From JBIKWM01 sp044356305 (GTDB taxonomy: Bacteria; Bacteroidota; Bacteroidia; UBA10329), in the NCBI GenBank assembly GCA_044356305.1, contig JBIKWM010000007.1:36559-100558 (forward strand): DNA of 64,000 nucleotides, in the 5' to 3' direction. Positions 43,002-52,040 of the stretch are shown here, piece after piece (positions within the stretch are counted from its first letter, which is position 1; each line of letters opens with the position of its first letter). The notes below the pieces were generated by a model. That model searched no databases. It had not been told where the DNA came from and saw nothing but the letters and a program-made list of their open reading frames with translations. Made by a program: the position numbers and the translations under genes.

Positions 43002-43532
43002 CTATATGAATCGCTGATCGGCCTCCATGACGTGGCCGCACTTTTTGCAGGTGCGCAAATCTGTGCTCGTGTAGAATTCGCGGAAGCGGGGAAGGAAATC
43101 CTTCTCGATATCGGTGAGTGGGAAATAGGTCTCGTGGAGCTTGTGGTTGCATTGCTCGCAGAACCATAGGAGACCGTCCTTCATATCGGTGCCCTTGCGC
43201 ACGGCCTCAATCACGAGGCCCAGGCTGCCCGCGCTGCGCATGGGCGAGTGAGGGGTGTTGGCGGGCAGAAGGAACATCTCTCCGGCCCTGATTGGGATGT
43301 CAACGGCCCTGCCATCCTCTTGGATGCGGACATTGATATCGCCCTCCAACTGATAGAAGAGCTCCTCGGTCTCATTGAAGTGATAGTCCTTTCGGGCATT
43401 GGGCCCGGCCACCATCATGACGATGAAATCATCGGCTTCGGTGTAGAGATTGCGGTTGCCAACGGGGGGCTTGAGCTCGTGGCGGTGCTCATCAATCCAT
43501 TTCTGCAGGTTGAAGGGACGTCTGGCTGGCAT
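43002..43532 (-). CDS. 3-hydroxyanthranilate 3,4-dioxygenase
   Basis: A 176-residue single-cupin enzyme that opens the ring of 3-hydroxyanthranilate in the kynurenine pathway. The N-terminus is PFNLQKWIDEHRHELKPPVGN; the iron ligands are in DYHFNETEELFYQLEGD and LLPANTPHSP; the C-terminus carries the two rubredoxin-like Cys pairs (WFCEQCNHKLHE and RTCKKCGHVM) of the bacterial type. The next enzyme of the pathway, an ACMSD-like protein, is encoded at 47001. A TACCTTGG box lies just upstream of ATG 43532. Confidence 0.93.
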   Translation of the reverse strand: MPARRPFNLQKWIDEHRHELKPPVGNRNLYTEADDFIVMMVAGPNARKDYHFNETEELFYQLEGDINVRIQEDGRAVDIPIRAGEMFLLPANTPHSPMRSAGSLGLVIEAVRKGTDMKDGLLWFCEQCNHKLHETYFPLTDIEKDFLPRFREFYTSTDLRTCKKCGHVMEADQRFI

Positions 43533-43614
43533 GGCTGTGGTATGAGGGCCGCCAAGGTATGACCTGCAGCGGTGCGGCACAATGACCCGGTGGCAGTGCA
43601 CCCGCCCGTTTGGC

Positions 43615-43622
43615 TACATTTG
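43615..43622 (+). promoter_or_regulatory. -7 box of the PhoD-like gene (TACATTTG)
   Basis: A perfect TAnnTTTG ending 13 bp before ATG 43636. The -33 position has GTG rather than TTG. Predicted leader under 10 nt. Confidence 0.5.
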
Positions 43623-43635
43623 GCCGACCAGACGC

Positions 43636-45411
43636 ATGTACAGATACCTACCTATCGGCCTTCTCCTTATTGCAAATGCAGAGGCTCAGACCCTTGTGAC
43701 AGGCCCGGTGGTGGGCGGGGTTCGACCCGATGGCGGGCGCATCTACGTGCGCACTTCGGCCCCCACACCTTTTCTGATTCAGCTCAGTACAGGCCTGAAC
43801 TTCAGTCAGGCCATGACCATAGCTGGCGAGACCACGGCCGAGAGCTTTGCCACGGACATTGTGGACGTGAACGGCCTGAACCCGGGCACGCTGTACAATT
43901 ACCGCATCGTGCGGCCCGACACCAGTGTGATGGGCAGCGGATACAGCTTCAGGACCTTTCCGGTCAATGGCGCGGTGGGCCACTACAAGGTGGCGGTGGG
44001 GTCGTGCAATTATTCGGGCAATCAGGGGCTTTACGAGAGCATCATGGCATTTGAGCCGCAGCTGTTCATCCATCTGGGCGACTGGGGCTGGCCACCCAGC
44101 ACCTTCGGCAACGACATGATGCTGCACCCCGACAAGCAGGCTTCATCGTTCGCGCAGCGGTATGATATGAGTGGGATGAAGGAGATGCTGCTGCCCAAAT
44201 GCGCGATTGACTATGTGTATGACGATGACTACAGCTTTAACGACAGCGAAGGGTGGACCTACCCGCGCATAGTCACCTCGCCACTGCCCAATGGCCAGAC
44301 CTTTTACGACCTGCAGACCATACAGATGGACCCTGCCATTAGAGACAGCACTATATCGGCCTACTTCCGGTATTTCCCGAGCTATGCACCTGTGGATGTG
44401 CAGAGCGGCATACACCACGCATTCACTTTGGGCAATGTGGAGTTCCTCATGCTCGACCTGCGCAACTCGCGTACGGCACGGCACCAACAGTTTGTGTATG
44501 ATGCCGGCACAAACAGCTATACCTATCAGCCGAGTGCCAACCACACCATGATGGGCGCAGCCCAGCGCCAGTGGCTGCTGAGCAGGCTCAGCACATCAAC
44601 GGCCGATTGGAAGGTGATAGGCAGTAGTGTCATCTTCAACAAGAGGTTCAAAAGGTTCCTCGAATTCATGATGGGCATTCAGACCCTTGACCCGCAGTAC
44701 ATCACCTATGCCAGCAACCTGGCCTACATGTGGCCGGGACATCCGGATCAGGATATTGTGCTGAATCACATCAGCGCAAATCATTTGAAAGATATCCTAG
44801 TAGTGAGCGGAGACAGCCACAGCAGCATGGTGGACGATGGCACCAATGCCGGCCTGCCCGAGCTATCGGCCAGCGGCATGAGCTCGAATGACGAGGGGTA
44901 CCTGAACCACATGATCGATAGCGTGATCCAGTTCGTAGGCCTTCCGTTGCCCATTCGCGACAGCGTTTGGAACGGGGGCGGCAACGGGGTGGGCAACACC
45001 AACTTCAGCGACAGCTACGGCACTCTGGAGTTCTTTGGCAAAGACAGTTTGCGGATGTGCGCCATCGATGAGTTCGATCAGGTGATGGGCTGTGTGACCA
45101 TTTACCACAGCAGCACCACTTTGGGCGGCAGGGCCATGATATCGAAGGGCGATGAGATAATGGAACTGCTGTACCCCAACCCCGCACGCGACAGGGTGCG
45201 CATCTCGTTCGCCACGGGCCATACCATAGGGAAAGATGACTTTCTGGTAATCCAGGACAGCCGTGGCGGGATAGTGAAAGTGTGGAAAGGCCAGCAGATA
45301 CAGGTGCAGGGCTTTGAGGTTGACACGCGCACCATGGCACCGGGCACGTACATGGTCAACTACACATCGAAGTACCGCCTCGAGTCGCGCAAATTGGTGG
45401 TGGTGAGGTGA
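43636..45411 (+). CDS. secreted PhoD-like phosphodiesterase with T9SS sorting domain
   Basis: A 591-residue exported enzyme. Signal peptide YLPIGLLLIANAEAQ; an Fn3-like N-terminal domain (VRTSAPTPFLIQLSTG ... NPGTLYNYRIV); a PhoD metallophosphatase domain with VAVGSCNYSGNQ, FIHLGDWGWPPSTFG, YVYDDDYSFNDSEG, LMLDLRNSRTARHQ, VIGSSVIFNKRF and VVSGDSHSSMVDDG; and a type A sorting domain at the end (LLYPNPARDRVRISF ... APGTYMVNYTSKYRLESRKLVV). Likely cleaves phosphodiesters or phosphomonoesters at the cell surface to gain phosphate. Confidence 0.92.
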   Translation: MYRYLPIGLLLIANAEAQTLVTGPVVGGVRPDGGRIYVRTSAPTPFLIQLSTGLNFSQAMTIAGETTAESFATDIVDVNGLNPGTLYNYRIVRPDTSVMGSGYSFRTFPVNGAVGHYKVAVGSCNYSGNQGLYESIMAFEPQLFIHLGDWGWPPSTFGNDMMLHPDKQASSFAQRYDMSGMKEMLLPKCAIDYVYDDDYSFNDSEGWTYPRIVTSPLPNGQTFYDLQTIQMDPAIRDSTISAYFRYFPSYAPVDVQSGIHHAFTLGNVEFLMLDLRNSRTARHQQFVYDAGTNSYTYQPSANHTMMGAAQRQWLLSRLSTSTADWKVIGSSVIFNKRFKRFLEFMMGIQTLDPQYITYASNLAYMWPGHPDQDIVLNHISANHLKDILVVSGDSHSSMVDDGTNAGLPELSASGMSSNDEGYLNHMIDSVIQFVGLPLPIRDSVWNGGGNGVGNTNFSDSYGTLEFFGKDSLRMCAIDEFDQVMGCVTIYHSSTTLGGRAMISKGDEIMELLYPNPARDRVRISFATGHTIGKDDFLVIQDSRGGIVKVWKGQQIQVQGFEVDTRTMAPGTYMVNYTSKYRLESRKLVVVR

Positions 45412-45424
45412 TTCTGATAGGAAT

Positions 45425-45432
45425 TAACTTTG
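45425..45432 (+). promoter_or_regulatory. -7 box of the DUF433/DUF5615 pair (TAACTTTG)
   Basis: TAACTTTG fits TAnnTTTG and ends 4 bp before ATG 45437. No TTG at the usual distance; the pair may be transcribed from here as a leaderless mRNA. Confidence 0.45.
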
Positions 45433-45436
45433 CCAC

Positions 45437-45667
45437 ATGTCACCGCAGGAATTAGACCGCATAACCGTTGACCCCGCACAATGTGGGGGAAGGCCCTGCA
45501 TCAGGCACATGCGTATCCGCGTTTCTGATATCCTTGACCTTTTGGCCTCCGGTCTGCATCAGGATCAGATACTTGAAGAGCTGCCAGATCTTGAGGCCGA
45601 TGACATCACTCAGGCCATCCGGTTTGCCAACCTGCGCATCGCTCATCCTACCATCAGGGTGGCATGA
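45437..45667 (+). CDS. DUF433 antitoxin
   Basis: A 76-residue protein of the DUF433 family: ITVDPAQCGGRPCIRHMRIRVSDILDLLASGL followed by ILEELPDLEADDITQAIRFA. The C-terminal part is a small winged-helix-like fold expected to bind DNA and the partner. It overlaps the following PIN-like gene by 4 bases (ATGA), the usual order of this toxin-antitoxin class. Confidence 0.88.
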   Translation: MSPQELDRITVDPAQCGGRPCIRHMRIRVSDILDLLASGLHQDQILEELPDLEADDITQAIRFANLRIAHPTIRVA

Positions 45668-45996
45668 GGCTGTGGATAGACGCTCAACTGCCACCTTCGC
45701 TTGCTCTTTTTCTGAGAGATAATGGTTACGATGCCATAGCAGTAAGGGATCTCGGACTACGGGATGCAGATGATCAGAAGATTTTCATGAGTGCAAGGAT
45801 GGCCGATGCTATCGTGATCACCAAGGACTCTGATTTCATTGACCTCCTTCATCGTATGGGATCACCTCCAAAGGTGCTTTGGCTTACATGCGGGAATACA
45901 TCCTATGCCCAATTAAGATCGATTTTCGGCATTCATCTCAAACGAGCTCTTGATCTGTTCGGAGGCGGAGAGATCCTGGTGGAAATCGGAGACTGA
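45664..45996 (+). CDS. DUF5615 PIN-like toxin
   Basis: A 110-residue protein with a PIN-like (Mut7-C-related) nuclease fold. Acidic residues: WIDAQLPPSLALFL (first Asp), AVRDLGLRDADDQKIF, then IVITKDSDFIDLLHR (Lys-Asp-Ser-Asp). This is the toxin of the DUF433/DUF5615 pair and presumably cleaves RNA when released. It is followed 30 bp later by hemB. Confidence 0.87.
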   Translation: MRLWIDAQLPPSLALFLRDNGYDAIAVRDLGLRDADDQKIFMSARMADAIVITKDSDFIDLLHRMGSPPKVLWLTCGNTSYAQLRSIFGIHLKRALDLFGGGEILVEIGD

Positions 45997-46026
45997 GGCC
46001 AATAACCCTCCGCTATCTTTACCCCC

Positions 46027-47001
46027 ATGCTTGAAAGACCCCGCAGGAACAGGGCCAGCGAGGCCATCCGTTCCATGGTGCGCGAGACACGGCTTGACAC
46101 CGACAATCTCATATTCCCTCTGTTTCTGGTAGATGGTAAGGACCAACGCCAGCCCATTGCATCGTTGCCCGGCATTGCCCGCCTGAGCGAGGACAACGCC
46201 CTGCGCGAGGTGGAAAAGTGCATGAAGCTGGGCCTGCGCTCGTTCGTGCTGTTCCCGGCCGTTGAGGATGCACTGAAAGACCACGGGGCCACCTACTCCT
46301 GGAAAAAGGAGAATTTCTACCTGCGCATCATTGCGAAGCTGAAAAAGGAATTTCCGGAAAGCTGCCTCGTCAGTGATGTGGCCATGGACCCGTACAGTAG
46401 CGATGGGCACGATGGACTGGTGGAGGACAGCCGAATAGTGAACGACCCCACCCTGCCCATCCTGGCGCGCATGGCGGTGGCACAGGCCGAGGCCGGTATA
46501 GACATCGTAGGTCCCAGCGACATGATGGACGGCCGCGTAGGATACCTGCGCGAGGCTCTGGACGAGGCCGGATTCACTAATACCGGCATTATGAGCTACT
46601 GCGCCAAATATGCCAGCGCGATGTACGGCCCCTTTCGCGATGCGCTTTCGAGTGCGCCCAAGTTCGGGGATAAGAAGACCTACCAGATGGACCCCGCCAA
46701 CAGGCGCGAGGCACTGCGCGAGGCCGCCCTGGATGAGGCCGAAGGGGCCGACTTCCTGATGGTGAAACCTGCGCTGATGTATCTCGATGTGATCCATCTG
46801 CTGAGCGAGAACACCGCCCTGCCCGTAGCCGCCTACAACGTGAGCGGAGAGTATGCCATGCTGAAAGCTGCGGCCGAGCGCGGCTGGCTTGACCACGACC
46901 GCGCCATGAACGAGATGCTCCTCAGCATACGCAGGGCCGGGGCCACCGCCATACTCACCTACTTTGCCAAGGAGTGGGCGGAGAAAAAAGCGAAAGGGTG
47001 A
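46027..47001 (+). CDS. hemB: delta-aminolevulinic acid dehydratase (porphobilinogen synthase)
   Basis: A 324-residue TIM-barrel enzyme that condenses two aminolevulinate molecules on the way to haem. ERPRRNRASEAIRSMVRET and IFPLFLVDG are the family N-terminus; the two Schiff-base lysines are in SYCAKYASAMYGPFRD and DFLMVKPALMYLD; VAMDPYSSDGHDGLV carries a metal ligand region. The Cys cluster for zinc is replaced by an Asp-rich loop (DVAMDPYSSDGHDG), so it is likely of the magnesium-dependent type. It shares one base with the next gene. Confidence 0.95.
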   Translation: MLERPRRNRASEAIRSMVRETRLDTDNLIFPLFLVDGKDQRQPIASLPGIARLSEDNALREVEKCMKLGLRSFVLFPAVEDALKDHGATYSWKKENFYLRIIAKLKKEFPESCLVSDVAMDPYSSDGHDGLVEDSRIVNDPTLPILARMAVAQAEAGIDIVGPSDMMDGRVGYLREALDEAGFTNTGIMSYCAKYASAMYGPFRDALSSAPKFGDKKTYQMDPANRREALREAALDEAEGADFLMVKPALMYLDVIHLLSENTALPVAAYNVSGEYAMLKAAAERGWLDHDRAMNEMLLSIRRAGATAILTYFAKEWAEKKAKG

Positions 47002-48014
47002 TGCTCAAGATCGACATGCATACCCACCTCATGCCGGAGCACATGCCCGACTTCGCGAAGAAGTTCGGCTATGGCGACTTCATCAGCATGAAGCATTTAG
47101 GCAACGGGGTGGCCGACATGATGCAGGGCGAAAGGTTCTTCCGGCAGGTGCGGCAGAACAGTTGGGATGCGGCCATCCGCATTCCAGAATACGCCACCCA
47201 TGGCACACAGGTGCAGGTGGTCTGCACGGTGCCGGTGCTTTTCTCTTATTGGGCAAAACCAGAAGACGGGATGGCTGTCTCTCGTTTCCTGAACGATGAC
47301 CTTGCAGAGCGCATAGCGCCATACCCTAAGAATTACATCGGGCTGGGCACATTGCCAATGCAGGACACAGATCTGTCCATCCGCGAACTGATCCGAATTA
47401 AGGATGAGCTCAAGATGCCCGGTGTTCAGATAGGCTCGAACATCAACGACATCAATCTGGGCGAGAAGCAGTTCTTCCCGCTCTATGAGGCCATGGAGGA
47501 GCTAGGCATGGCCCTGTTCGTACACCCATGGAACATGATGGGGCAGGACCACATGCGCAAATACTGGCTGCCGTGGCTGGTGGGCATGCCGGCTGAGACG
47601 GCCCGTGCCGTGTGCTCCATGATCTTCAGCGGGGTGTTCGAGAAATTCCCGAAGCTGCGCGTCTGCTTTGCCCATGCAGGCGGGTCGTTCCTGCCCACCA
47701 TTGGGCGCATAGAGCACGGTTATAACTGCCGGCCCGACCTTGTGGCCATAGACAACGATGTGAACCCGCGGGAATACGTGGGCAGATTCTGGGTTGACAG
47801 TATCACACACGATGCCGATGCTTTCCGCTTCATCCTCAATATGCAGGGTAGCAAGCGCGTGTGCCTCGGTAGCGATTATCCGTTCCCGTTGGGCGACCTT
47901 GAGATCGGACGGTTCATTGAAGAGATGGGACTTGATGAAGGAACTTTGGTTGATGTGATGTGCGGTTCGGCCCTCGAATGGCTGGGGCTGGACCGAAAGC
48001 AGTTTATGCAATGA
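47001..48014 (+). CDS. ACMSD-like amidohydrolase (aminocarboxymuconate-semialdehyde decarboxylase)
   Basis: A 337-residue metal-dependent amidohydrolase. The N-terminal ligands are DMHTHLMPEHMPDFAKKFGYG, the third His lies in FVHPWNMMG, another in CFAHAGGSFLPTIGRIEHG and the Asp in CLGSDYPFPLGDLE. This pattern and the length match ACMSD, which decarboxylates the product of 3-hydroxyanthranilate dioxygenase and so diverts kynurenine catabolism from quinolinate. Start at ATG 47001 overlaps the hemB stop. Confidence 0.88.
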   Translation: MLKIDMHTHLMPEHMPDFAKKFGYGDFISMKHLGNGVADMMQGERFFRQVRQNSWDAAIRIPEYATHGTQVQVVCTVPVLFSYWAKPEDGMAVSRFLNDDLAERIAPYPKNYIGLGTLPMQDTDLSIRELIRIKDELKMPGVQIGSNINDINLGEKQFFPLYEAMEELGMALFVHPWNMMGQDHMRKYWLPWLVGMPAETARAVCSMIFSGVFEKFPKLRVCFAHAGGSFLPTIGRIEHGYNCRPDLVAIDNDVNPREYVGRFWVDSITHDADAFRFILNMQGSKRVCLGSDYPFPLGDLEIGRFIEEMGLDEGTLVDVMCGSALEWLGLDRKQFMQ

Positions 48015-48036
48015 AAGCAGCGAGCGGTAAGACCTT

Positions 48037-48879
48037 ATGAGAATCGCGCTTACGGGTCCGCATGGGTTTCTGGGAAAGCAGGTGGTGTCTCTGCTGCGTG
48101 CTGACCATCAGTTGACCGGCATTGTCCGCAAAGGCAGCAGGTCCCCGAATAGTCTGACGAATTACTCCGAAATAGAATGGGAACCTGAACAGGAGCAATA
48201 TGACCATGTAGATGTCCTGATCCTGTGCCATGCGCATATCGGTCGCGGCCAATGGGCAGACTCAATCAGACTTTATGAGTCGAATGTAAGGTTCACTGAA
48301 GAGGTGTGCAACAGGTATAAAGGCGTCTATACGATTTACGTTTCATCGGTGTCAGTCTATGGGTCTACCGGTCAATGTGTGAATGAAAGCACACCCCCAT
48401 CGCCTGACACCCCATATTCCATCTCAAAACTGTGGGGCGAGGTCATTGCCGCAAAAGGACGGCCCTGCGCCATTATCCGCGCCTCATCGATATATGGCCC
48501 GGGCATGAGAAACGACACGATTATTCCGAGATATGTGAGTCAGGCCCTCACAGAGAACAGCATTGATGTATGGGGCGATGGTTCGCGGATGCAGAATTAC
48601 GTGCATGTGAACGATGTGGCCGCCACCATTGCGGCCGCAATGGACAAATGGGCCAATGGAGTGTTGCTTGCAACGGGAACGGAAGAAGTCTCAAATCTCG
48701 CTTTGGCACAGATGATAGCCAAAGAGACAGGGGCCTCAGTGAAGCAAACAGGCACAGATGATTCACGGTCATTCAGGGCTGACTCGCAAGTTACCTTGTC
48801 GGCCATTGGAACCGGGGGTAAGAGGATACCGTTTGCCACTGGCCTTGCGGACTACATAGAATGGAGAAGAAGACAGTGA
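48037..48879 (+). CDS. NAD-dependent epimerase/dehydratase (extended SDR)
   Basis: A 280-residue extended short-chain dehydrogenase. Nucleotide-binding GPHGFLGKQVV at the N-terminus; catalytic Ser and Tyr-x3-Lys in YVSSVSVYG and TPYSISKLWGE; ASSIYGPGM and NYVHVNDVA are typical of sugar-nucleotide epimerases and reductases. It heads a six-gene cassette and overlaps the ATP-grasp gene by 19 bp. The specific sugar is unknown. Confidence 0.85.
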   Translation: MRIALTGPHGFLGKQVVSLLRADHQLTGIVRKGSRSPNSLTNYSEIEWEPEQEQYDHVDVLILCHAHIGRGQWADSIRLYESNVRFTEEVCNRYKGVYTIYVSSVSVYGSTGQCVNESTPPSPDTPYSISKLWGEVIAAKGRPCAIIRASSIYGPGMRNDTIIPRYVSQALTENSIDVWGDGSRMQNYVHVNDVAATIAAAMDKWANGVLLATGTEEVSNLALAQMIAKETGASVKQTGTDDSRSFRADSQVTLSAIGTGGKRIPFATGLADYIEWRRRQ

Positions 48880-49847
48880 TCGTCACCGGTATCGGTGGAA
48901 ATGTGGGTCAGGGAATACTCCGGAACCTCATTGCATCAGGCTTTCCATTGACGCTAATCGGCACCAATATAACCGCATTGAGTGCCGGTAACCATTGGGT
49001 CGATGGCTTTCATATTGTCCCATATGGTGACGACCCGGCATATCTGCCCCGCATCATCGATATCATCCGTGCAGAGAATGCCGACCTGATCATCCCATCG
49101 ACCGACTCAGAAGCCTACGAACTGTCGAGGGTAGCAGGCAGGTTGGGATGCAATTTGGCCACTTCTCCTGCACCCGCCACCGAGACCTATCTCGATAAGT
49201 GGCTGAGTCATGTTGCCCACAAAGAACACGGAATCCCGTTCGCTGACACGGTCCTTCCCTCAGCCTATCGCGGTGATTATGCCCGTGCTATTGCCAAACC
49301 CCGAAAAGGAAGAGGTTCCAAGGGCATACTTCGCGATGTGCAGGATGTGTCGGGCCTGAATGACACCGAGTACGTAGTGCAGGAACAGATAGCGGGAAAG
49401 GAGATAACCACCGCGGTCTACTGCTCCTACATCTCGGGCGTGCTGAAAGGCACCATCACCATGGAACGGAGCCTTGAGAACGGAGCCACCACCTACACCA
49501 AAGTGACCCGTCTGCACGACAAGATGATGGAGGGCATGGCACGGCAGATGATTGACGTTTTCGGGCTCAGAGGCTCATTCAACATTCAGAGCATTGTAAA
49601 ACCCGATGGTGAGATTGTGCCTTTTGAGGTAAACTGTCGGATATCGGGCACCAATTCCATACGGCAGGGATTCGGATTCAAGGACGTGATCTATACTGCA
49701 CAGGAACTGCTGTATGGCATTGAGCCCCAGAGTCCGGAGATAACGGAAGGGGTGGCATACAGGTATCTGGCCGATGTGATCTATGCAACAGGTCCTGATG
49801 CTGACAGTCTGTTAGGCAACCGCACTGATACCCACATCGAATTCTGA
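48861..49847 (+). CDS. ATP-grasp ligase (CarB/PylC-like)
   Basis: A 328-residue ATP-grasp protein. The N-terminal domain begins VIVTGIGGNVGQGILRNL and has DLIIPSTDSEAYELSRV; the central domain has KPRKGRGSKGIL, YVVQEQIAGKEITTAVYC; the end has VPFEVNCRISGTNSIRQGFG, carrying metal-binding Glu and Asn. It is like ligases in surface-glycan clusters that attach a carboxylate to an amine. One bp separates it from the HAD gene. Substrate unknown. Confidence 0.83.
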   Translation: MEKKTVIVTGIGGNVGQGILRNLIASGFPLTLIGTNITALSAGNHWVDGFHIVPYGDDPAYLPRIIDIIRAENADLIIPSTDSEAYELSRVAGRLGCNLATSPAPATETYLDKWLSHVAHKEHGIPFADTVLPSAYRGDYARAIAKPRKGRGSKGILRDVQDVSGLNDTEYVVQEQIAGKEITTAVYCSYISGVLKGTITMERSLENGATTYTKVTRLHDKMMEGMARQMIDVFGLRGSFNIQSIVKPDGEIVPFEVNCRISGTNSIRQGFGFKDVIYTAQELLYGIEPQSPEITEGVAYRYLADVIYATGPDADSLLGNRTDTHIEF

Positions 49848-49848
49848 G

Positions 49849-50478
49849 ATGCACCTCGTTCTTGACGCAGCTAACACATTGATCCACAAACCCGGTATCA
49901 TCCGGGCCATTTGCAATGTGCTCCGGGCCGAGGGAATAGTGGCCGATGAGGCATGGGTAGCAAGCAGGCATCGTCTCACCTCAGAATTCATCATTTTCCC
50001 AGATAGGACAGACCGCCAGTTTTACACCCACTTCAATTCTGAACTTCTTATTTCAATGGGCCTTGCACCCCATGCGAAACTTGTTGACGCCATTTATGAT
50101 TCTTGCAGAGGTCTGGAATGGCAACCATTCCCTGATGCCTTGCAGCTCGCGGCCAGTGGCCTGTCCATGGGTGTGATCTCAAACTTCCATTCCGGCCTGG
50201 ATAAGGTGCTGAGCGACCATTTCGGTGACGCATTCGGCACCGTGGCCATATCCGAGAACATGGGTCTGCGCAAACCTGATCCTGAATTCTATAGGCAGGC
50301 GCTGCATCGCGCAGGGAAAAAGGCCTCGGAGGTGCGGTACGTGGGCGATTCGGTCAGGCTTGACCTGGTTCCTGCCCTCAGCATGGGTATGGATGCGTGG
50401 TTAATTGACCGCGATGGTACCTTTCGGGCCTCCCAACGGAGGTTATCAGACCTTATGGAACTGACGCGAATGGCATGA
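49849..50478 (+). CDS. HAD-family hydrolase
   Basis: A 209-residue HAD-like protein. Motif I is VLDAANTLIHKP: the first Asp is present but the second, general-acid Asp is replaced by Asn in the DAANTL sequence, a variant also found in some active members. Motif II is VISNFHS, motif III has GLRKPDPEFY, and motif IV is RYVGDSVRLDLVPA. It probably dephosphorylates an intermediate of the cassette. Overlaps the GT2 gene by 4 bases. Confidence 0.8.
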   Translation: MHLVLDAANTLIHKPGIIRAICNVLRAEGIVADEAWVASRHRLTSEFIIFPDRTDRQFYTHFNSELLISMGLAPHAKLVDAIYDSCRGLEWQPFPDALQLAASGLSMGVISNFHSGLDKVLSDHFGDAFGTVAISENMGLRKPDPEFYRQALHRAGKKASEVRYVGDSVRLDLVPALSMGMDAWLIDRDGTFRASQRRLSDLMELTRMA

Positions 50479-51410
50479 AGTACTGCTCTCTGTCGCTTGT
50501 GGTGCCTGTTTATTTTGAGGAGGACTGCATTGAGCAGTTCGTCAAAGAGACCGTTCCGGTATTGGAGAGCCTCAGATTGGACTGGGAGATCGTCTTTGTT
50601 GATGACGGCAGCACCGACCGCACGCAGGAACTGATACGGCTCATGGCGGCAGCCGAACCACGGATCAGACTTATCGAGTTCAGTTACAACCACGGTAAGC
50701 AGGCTGCTGTATCTGCGGGTATCCGCTTTGCCAAAGGCGACCTACTGCTGTACATGGACCCCGATCTTCAGGATCCACCGGATGAGATACCGCGGTTCAT
50801 CAAAGAGATGGACAAAGGCTATGACCTGGTGTTCGGAATCAGGAAAGAGAAGATCGATTCGCCCATCAACAGGCTCTATTCAAAGGTGTTCTGGGGTACG
50901 CTTCACCGCTTCACCGGATTGCAGATTCCCAAGGGGCTGGCAGTGATGCGCGTGTTCAACCGCAGCTTTGCTGACCGTTTCCTGGAATATGGCGAACAGA
51001 ACCGATTCATAGAGGGCATGTTCATGCACATCGGCATGAACCGGGGGCAGATAGAGATAGCCCAACGGGCGCGTTTTGCAGGTGTGAGCAAATACAATTT
51101 CAGAAGGAAGATGGCCCTTGCCTTCGATGCCATCTTCGATTTCTCCGAACTCCCATTAAGAGTGGCGGTCCAGATCGGTGCAATGATGGCCCTGACCGGG
51201 GTTGTCGGTCTTATCGGTATCCTACTGCTCAAGCTACTCTATATAGACTTTGCAGCCGGTTGGCCTTCCATCATATCGGCCATAGTGCTGAGCTTCGGCA
51301 TTCAGCTGATCTTCATCGGAGTTATCGCGATATATATAGGCCGTATCTACCGCGAAGTGAAGAAAAGGCCGCTCTACTCCATCAGGTCCACAACCAATAT
51401 CAGTGCATGA
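50475..51410 (+). CDS. polyprenyl-phosphate glycosyltransferase (GtrB/ArnC-like)
   Basis: A 311-residue GT2 protein: SLSLVVPVYFEEDCI, IVFVDDGSTDRTQEL, LLLYMDPDLQDPPDEIP (metal-binding DxD-like), SKYNFRRKMALAFDAI, then two C-terminal membrane helices (AVQIGAMMALTGVVGLIGIL and IISAIVLSFGIQLIFIGVIAIYIGR). This is the structure of enzymes that load a sugar on undecaprenyl phosphate at the inner face of the membrane. Confidence 0.9.
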   Translation: MKYCSLSLVVPVYFEEDCIEQFVKETVPVLESLRLDWEIVFVDDGSTDRTQELIRLMAAAEPRIRLIEFSYNHGKQAAVSAGIRFAKGDLLLYMDPDLQDPPDEIPRFIKEMDKGYDLVFGIRKEKIDSPINRLYSKVFWGTLHRFTGLQIPKGLAVMRVFNRSFADRFLEYGEQNRFIEGMFMHIGMNRGQIEIAQRARFAGVSKYNFRRKMALAFDAIFDFSELPLRVAVQIGAMMALTGVVGLIGILLLKLLYIDFAAGWPSIISAIVLSFGIQLIFIGVIAIYIGRIYREVKKRPLYSIRSTTNISA

Positions 51411-52036
51411 AAAGGCTGGCTATCATAGGCAGCGGAGACCTCGGGCAGCTCATTGCTTACCATGCCATGGCAGACAGCGGCATGAGCGTGGTGGGTTTCT
51501 TTGACGATTTCAGCAGCGCCCCTAAGTCAGACATTCCGATACTTGGAGGTACCGAATCAGTTGCCGCCCATTTTGCACAAGGAATATTTGATGCACTGAT
51601 GGTGGGCATCGGGTACAACCACATGGGCTTCAGGGCCGAGATGTTTGACCGGTTCAAAGAGCAGATACCCTTTGCCAATGTCATTCATTCCAGTGCCTTT
51701 ATCGAAAAGAGCGTGAAGTTGGGCACCGGTGTTTTCATTCTGCCTCATTGCACCGTTGATGCCCATGCCCAATTGGGCAACAATGTGCTCCTGAACACCG
51801 CAACCACCGTTGCTCATCACACCACGGTCGGCCATCACTGCTTCTTTGCACCCTGTGTGGCAGTGGCCGGAAAAACGCGGATAGGACAGCGGGTGGTGCT
51901 GGGCATCAACAGCACGGTGATAGACCATTTGGAGATATGTGATGATGCACGCACAGGGGCAGGTGCAGTGGTCACCGAGAGCATTTCTCAGCCAGGGCTT
52001 TACCTCGGCATACCTGCCCGCAGACACGCCAATTGA
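51407..52036 (+). CDS. NeuD-type sugar O/N-acetyltransferase
   Basis: A 209-residue protein with an N-terminal nucleotide-sugar-binding half (RLAIIGSGDLGQLIAYHAM ... VVGFFDD) and a C-terminal left-handed beta helix (hexapeptide repeats: GTGVFILPHCTVDAHAQLGNN ... NTATTVAHHTTVGHHCFFAP ... AVVTESI). It fits PglD/NeuD acetyltransferases, which act on 4-amino-sugars, and pairs naturally with the WecE-type aminotransferase following 4 bp later. Confidence 0.88.
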   Translation: MKRLAIIGSGDLGQLIAYHAMADSGMSVVGFFDDFSSAPKSDIPILGGTESVAAHFAQGIFDALMVGIGYNHMGFRAEMFDRFKEQIPFANVIHSSAFIEKSVKLGTGVFILPHCTVDAHAQLGNNVLLNTATTVAHHTTVGHHCFFAPCVAVAGKTRIGQRVVLGINSTVIDHLEICDDARTGAGAVVTESISQPGLYLGIPARRHAN

Positions 52037-52040
52037 AGTG

